5,911 nucleotides of DNA from positions 1 through 5,911 of the forward strand of contig CATVZP010000107.1 of NCBI GenBank assembly GCA_958348565.1, written 5' to 3'. The notes under the pieces are model-generated. The model did not search any database and had not been told where the DNA came from. It saw only the letters and a list, made by a program, of their open reading frames with translations. The translations under genes and the position numbers were made by a program. How positions within the stretch are numbered: position 1 is the stretch's first letter; every line of letters starts with the position of its first letter. Source of the DNA: an uncultured Collinsella sp. (GTDB taxonomy: Bacteria; Actinomycetota; Coriobacteriia; Coriobacteriales; Coriobacteriaceae). Below, one piece after another: positions 4,926 to 5,911 of this stretch.

Positions 4926-5911
4926 ATGCCGATTAATGATCCCGAGAAGTCGGAGAATATGCGCAAGTCCATCCGCGTGTATTCCGGTTCCTCCAACCGT
5001 CCCCTCGCTCAGAAGATCGCTGAGTACCTTGGGGTCGAGCTTTCGGGCCTTACGCTAAAGCAGTTCGCCAACGGTGAGATTTACGCCCGCTACGACGAGA
5101 CCGTCCGCGGCGCCGACGTCTTCCTGATTCAGTCCGTGGCCGGCGGCAACGTCAACGACATGCTCATGGAGCTGCTCATCGCCACCGACGCTGCCAAGCG
5201 CGCATCCGCCCGCTCCATCACCGCCGTTATCACCCACTACGGCTATGCCCGCCAGGACCGCAAGGCCGGCCCGCGCGAGCCCATCACCGCCCGCCTCGTT
5301 GCCAACCTGCTCGAGCGCGCCGGCGTCGACCGCATCATCACCCTCGACCTGCACCAGGGTCAGATCCAGGGCTTCTTTGATATCCCGGTCAACCACCTGT
5401 CCGCACTGCCGCTGTTTGGCCAGTACTACAACGACATGCACTTCGACACCGACAACCTGGTTGTCGTCTCCCCCGACGTGGGTCGTGCCAAGGCCGCCAA
5501 GAAGCTGTCCGACATGCTCGGCTGCGACCTGGCCATCGCCCACAAGGGCCGTCCGCGCCACAACGCCGCCGAGGTCATGGGCATCATCGGTGACATCAAG
5601 GGCAAGACCTGCGTCATCAACGACGACATGATCGACACCGCTGGCACCCTGTGCGCCAACGTCAAGGAGCTCAAGGCTATGGGCGCTGGCGACATCTACG
5701 TCTGCGCCACCCACGGCATCTTCTCCGGTCCGGCCATCGAGCGCCTGAACGACGCCCCGATCGTCGAGTGCGTCGTCACCGACGCCATTCCCGTCGAGGT
5801 CGGCGGCAAGATCAAGACCATCTCGGTCGCCGAGGAGTTCGCTCAGGCCATCTCCGCCGTTTACCACGAGGAGCCCGTCTCCACGCTCGTCGGCGGCGAC
5901 TTCGCGCTGTA
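4926..5911 (+). CDS. prs: Ribose-phosphate pyrophosphokinase (PRPP synthetase), 3' end cut by window
   Basis: Prs transfers pyrophosphate from ATP to ribose-5-phosphate, giving PRPP for purine, pyrimidine, NAD, histidine and tryptophan synthesis. The reading frame from the ATG at 4926 gives 328 residues, and the window ends in TA, most likely the first two bases of a stop codon, so the protein is probably complete at 328 (family about 310-330). Visible motifs: RVYSGSSNRPLAQKIA (17-32), FANGEIYARYDETVRG (47-62), HYGYARQDRK (104-113) with GPREPITARLVANLL (115-129), DLHQGQIQGFFDIPV (141-155), VSPDVGRAKAAKKL (181-194), HKGRP (206-210), EVMGIIGDIKGK (216-227) and the PRPP-binding loop NDDMIDTAGT (232-241). 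The HKGRP element is normally KRRP; Lys and the last Arg are kept. SD spacing favours the first ATG over Met12. It follows glmU, as in many Gram-positive genomes, but a terminator lies between. Confidence 0.96.
   Translation, partial: MPINDPEKSENMRKSIRVYSGSSNRPLAQKIAEYLGVELSGLTLKQFANGEIYARYDETVRGADVFLIQSVAGGNVNDMLMELLIATDAAKRASARSITAVITHYGYARQDRKAGPREPITARLVANLLERAGVDRIITLDLHQGQIQGFFDIPVNHLSALPLFGQYYNDMHFDTDNLVVVSPDVGRAKAAKKLSDMLGCDLAIAHKGRPRHNAAEVMGIIGDIKGKTCVINDDMIDTAGTLCANVKELKAMGAGDIYVCATHGIFSGPAIERLNDAPIVECVVTDAIPVEVGGKIKTISVAEEFAQAISAVYHEEPVSTLVGGDFAL

Noticed and set aside
5055..5867. 270-codon open frame on the minus strand opposite prs
   Set aside because: Same antisense effect: Gly/Asp/Val-rich shadow of a well-conserved plus-strand enzyme.

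Overview
The window reads as chromosomal DNA of a high-GC Gram-positive bacterium. The best guess is a Coriobacteriia member of the Collinsella type. The grounds are the strongly G/C-ending codons in glmU and prs, the clear AGGAG-type ribosome binding sites, the glmU-prs neighbourhood (shared by many Gram-positive bacteria), and an ECF vitamin-transporter cassette of a kind common in gut Actinobacteria and Clostridia. The lineage is inferred from the feel of the proteins, not from a search.

Left part (1-3127, minus strand): a tightly packed three-gene ECF (energy-coupling factor) transporter operon, transcribed right to left as ecfT (3127-2234), a fused double ABC ATPase (2234-591) and a substrate-binding S component (586 to beyond the left edge). 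The first two genes share one base in a TGATG stop/start, and the S gene starts 4 bases after the ATPase stop, so translation is probably coupled. Together they encode a complete importer: two nucleotide-binding domains on one chain, the T scaffold, and the membrane protein that chooses the substrate. The substrate is not proven; a cobalamin-type (CbrT-like) vitamin is my tentative suggestion.

Middle (3128-3320): a 193-base divergent intergenic region between the ECF operon and glmU. It holds a plausible minus-strand promoter, a weak plus-strand promoter candidate and the glmU ribosome binding site.

Right part (3321-5911, plus strand): glmU (bifunctional UDP-GlcNAc synthesis, complete, 470 aa), a good intrinsic terminator just behind it, a short region with a possible promoter, and prs (ribose-phosphate pyrophosphokinase), whose stop codon appears to be cut by the window edge. 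GlmU feeds cell-wall precursor synthesis and Prs feeds nucleotide, histidine and tryptophan synthesis; both are housekeeping enzymes.

The most unusual thing is not a gene but the linker between the two ATPase domains (about 1240-1450). It is a hydrophilic, relatively AT-rich insert carrying nested inverted repeats: outer GGAGTATTC copies beside TGCA and a run of six T or A, and an inner 9-bp palindrome next to eight T. It looks like a palindromic repeat element that has become part of the reading frame. I see no CRISPR array, RNA gene, insertion sequence with a transposase, phage gene or defence system here, and nothing I would call a new biological system.
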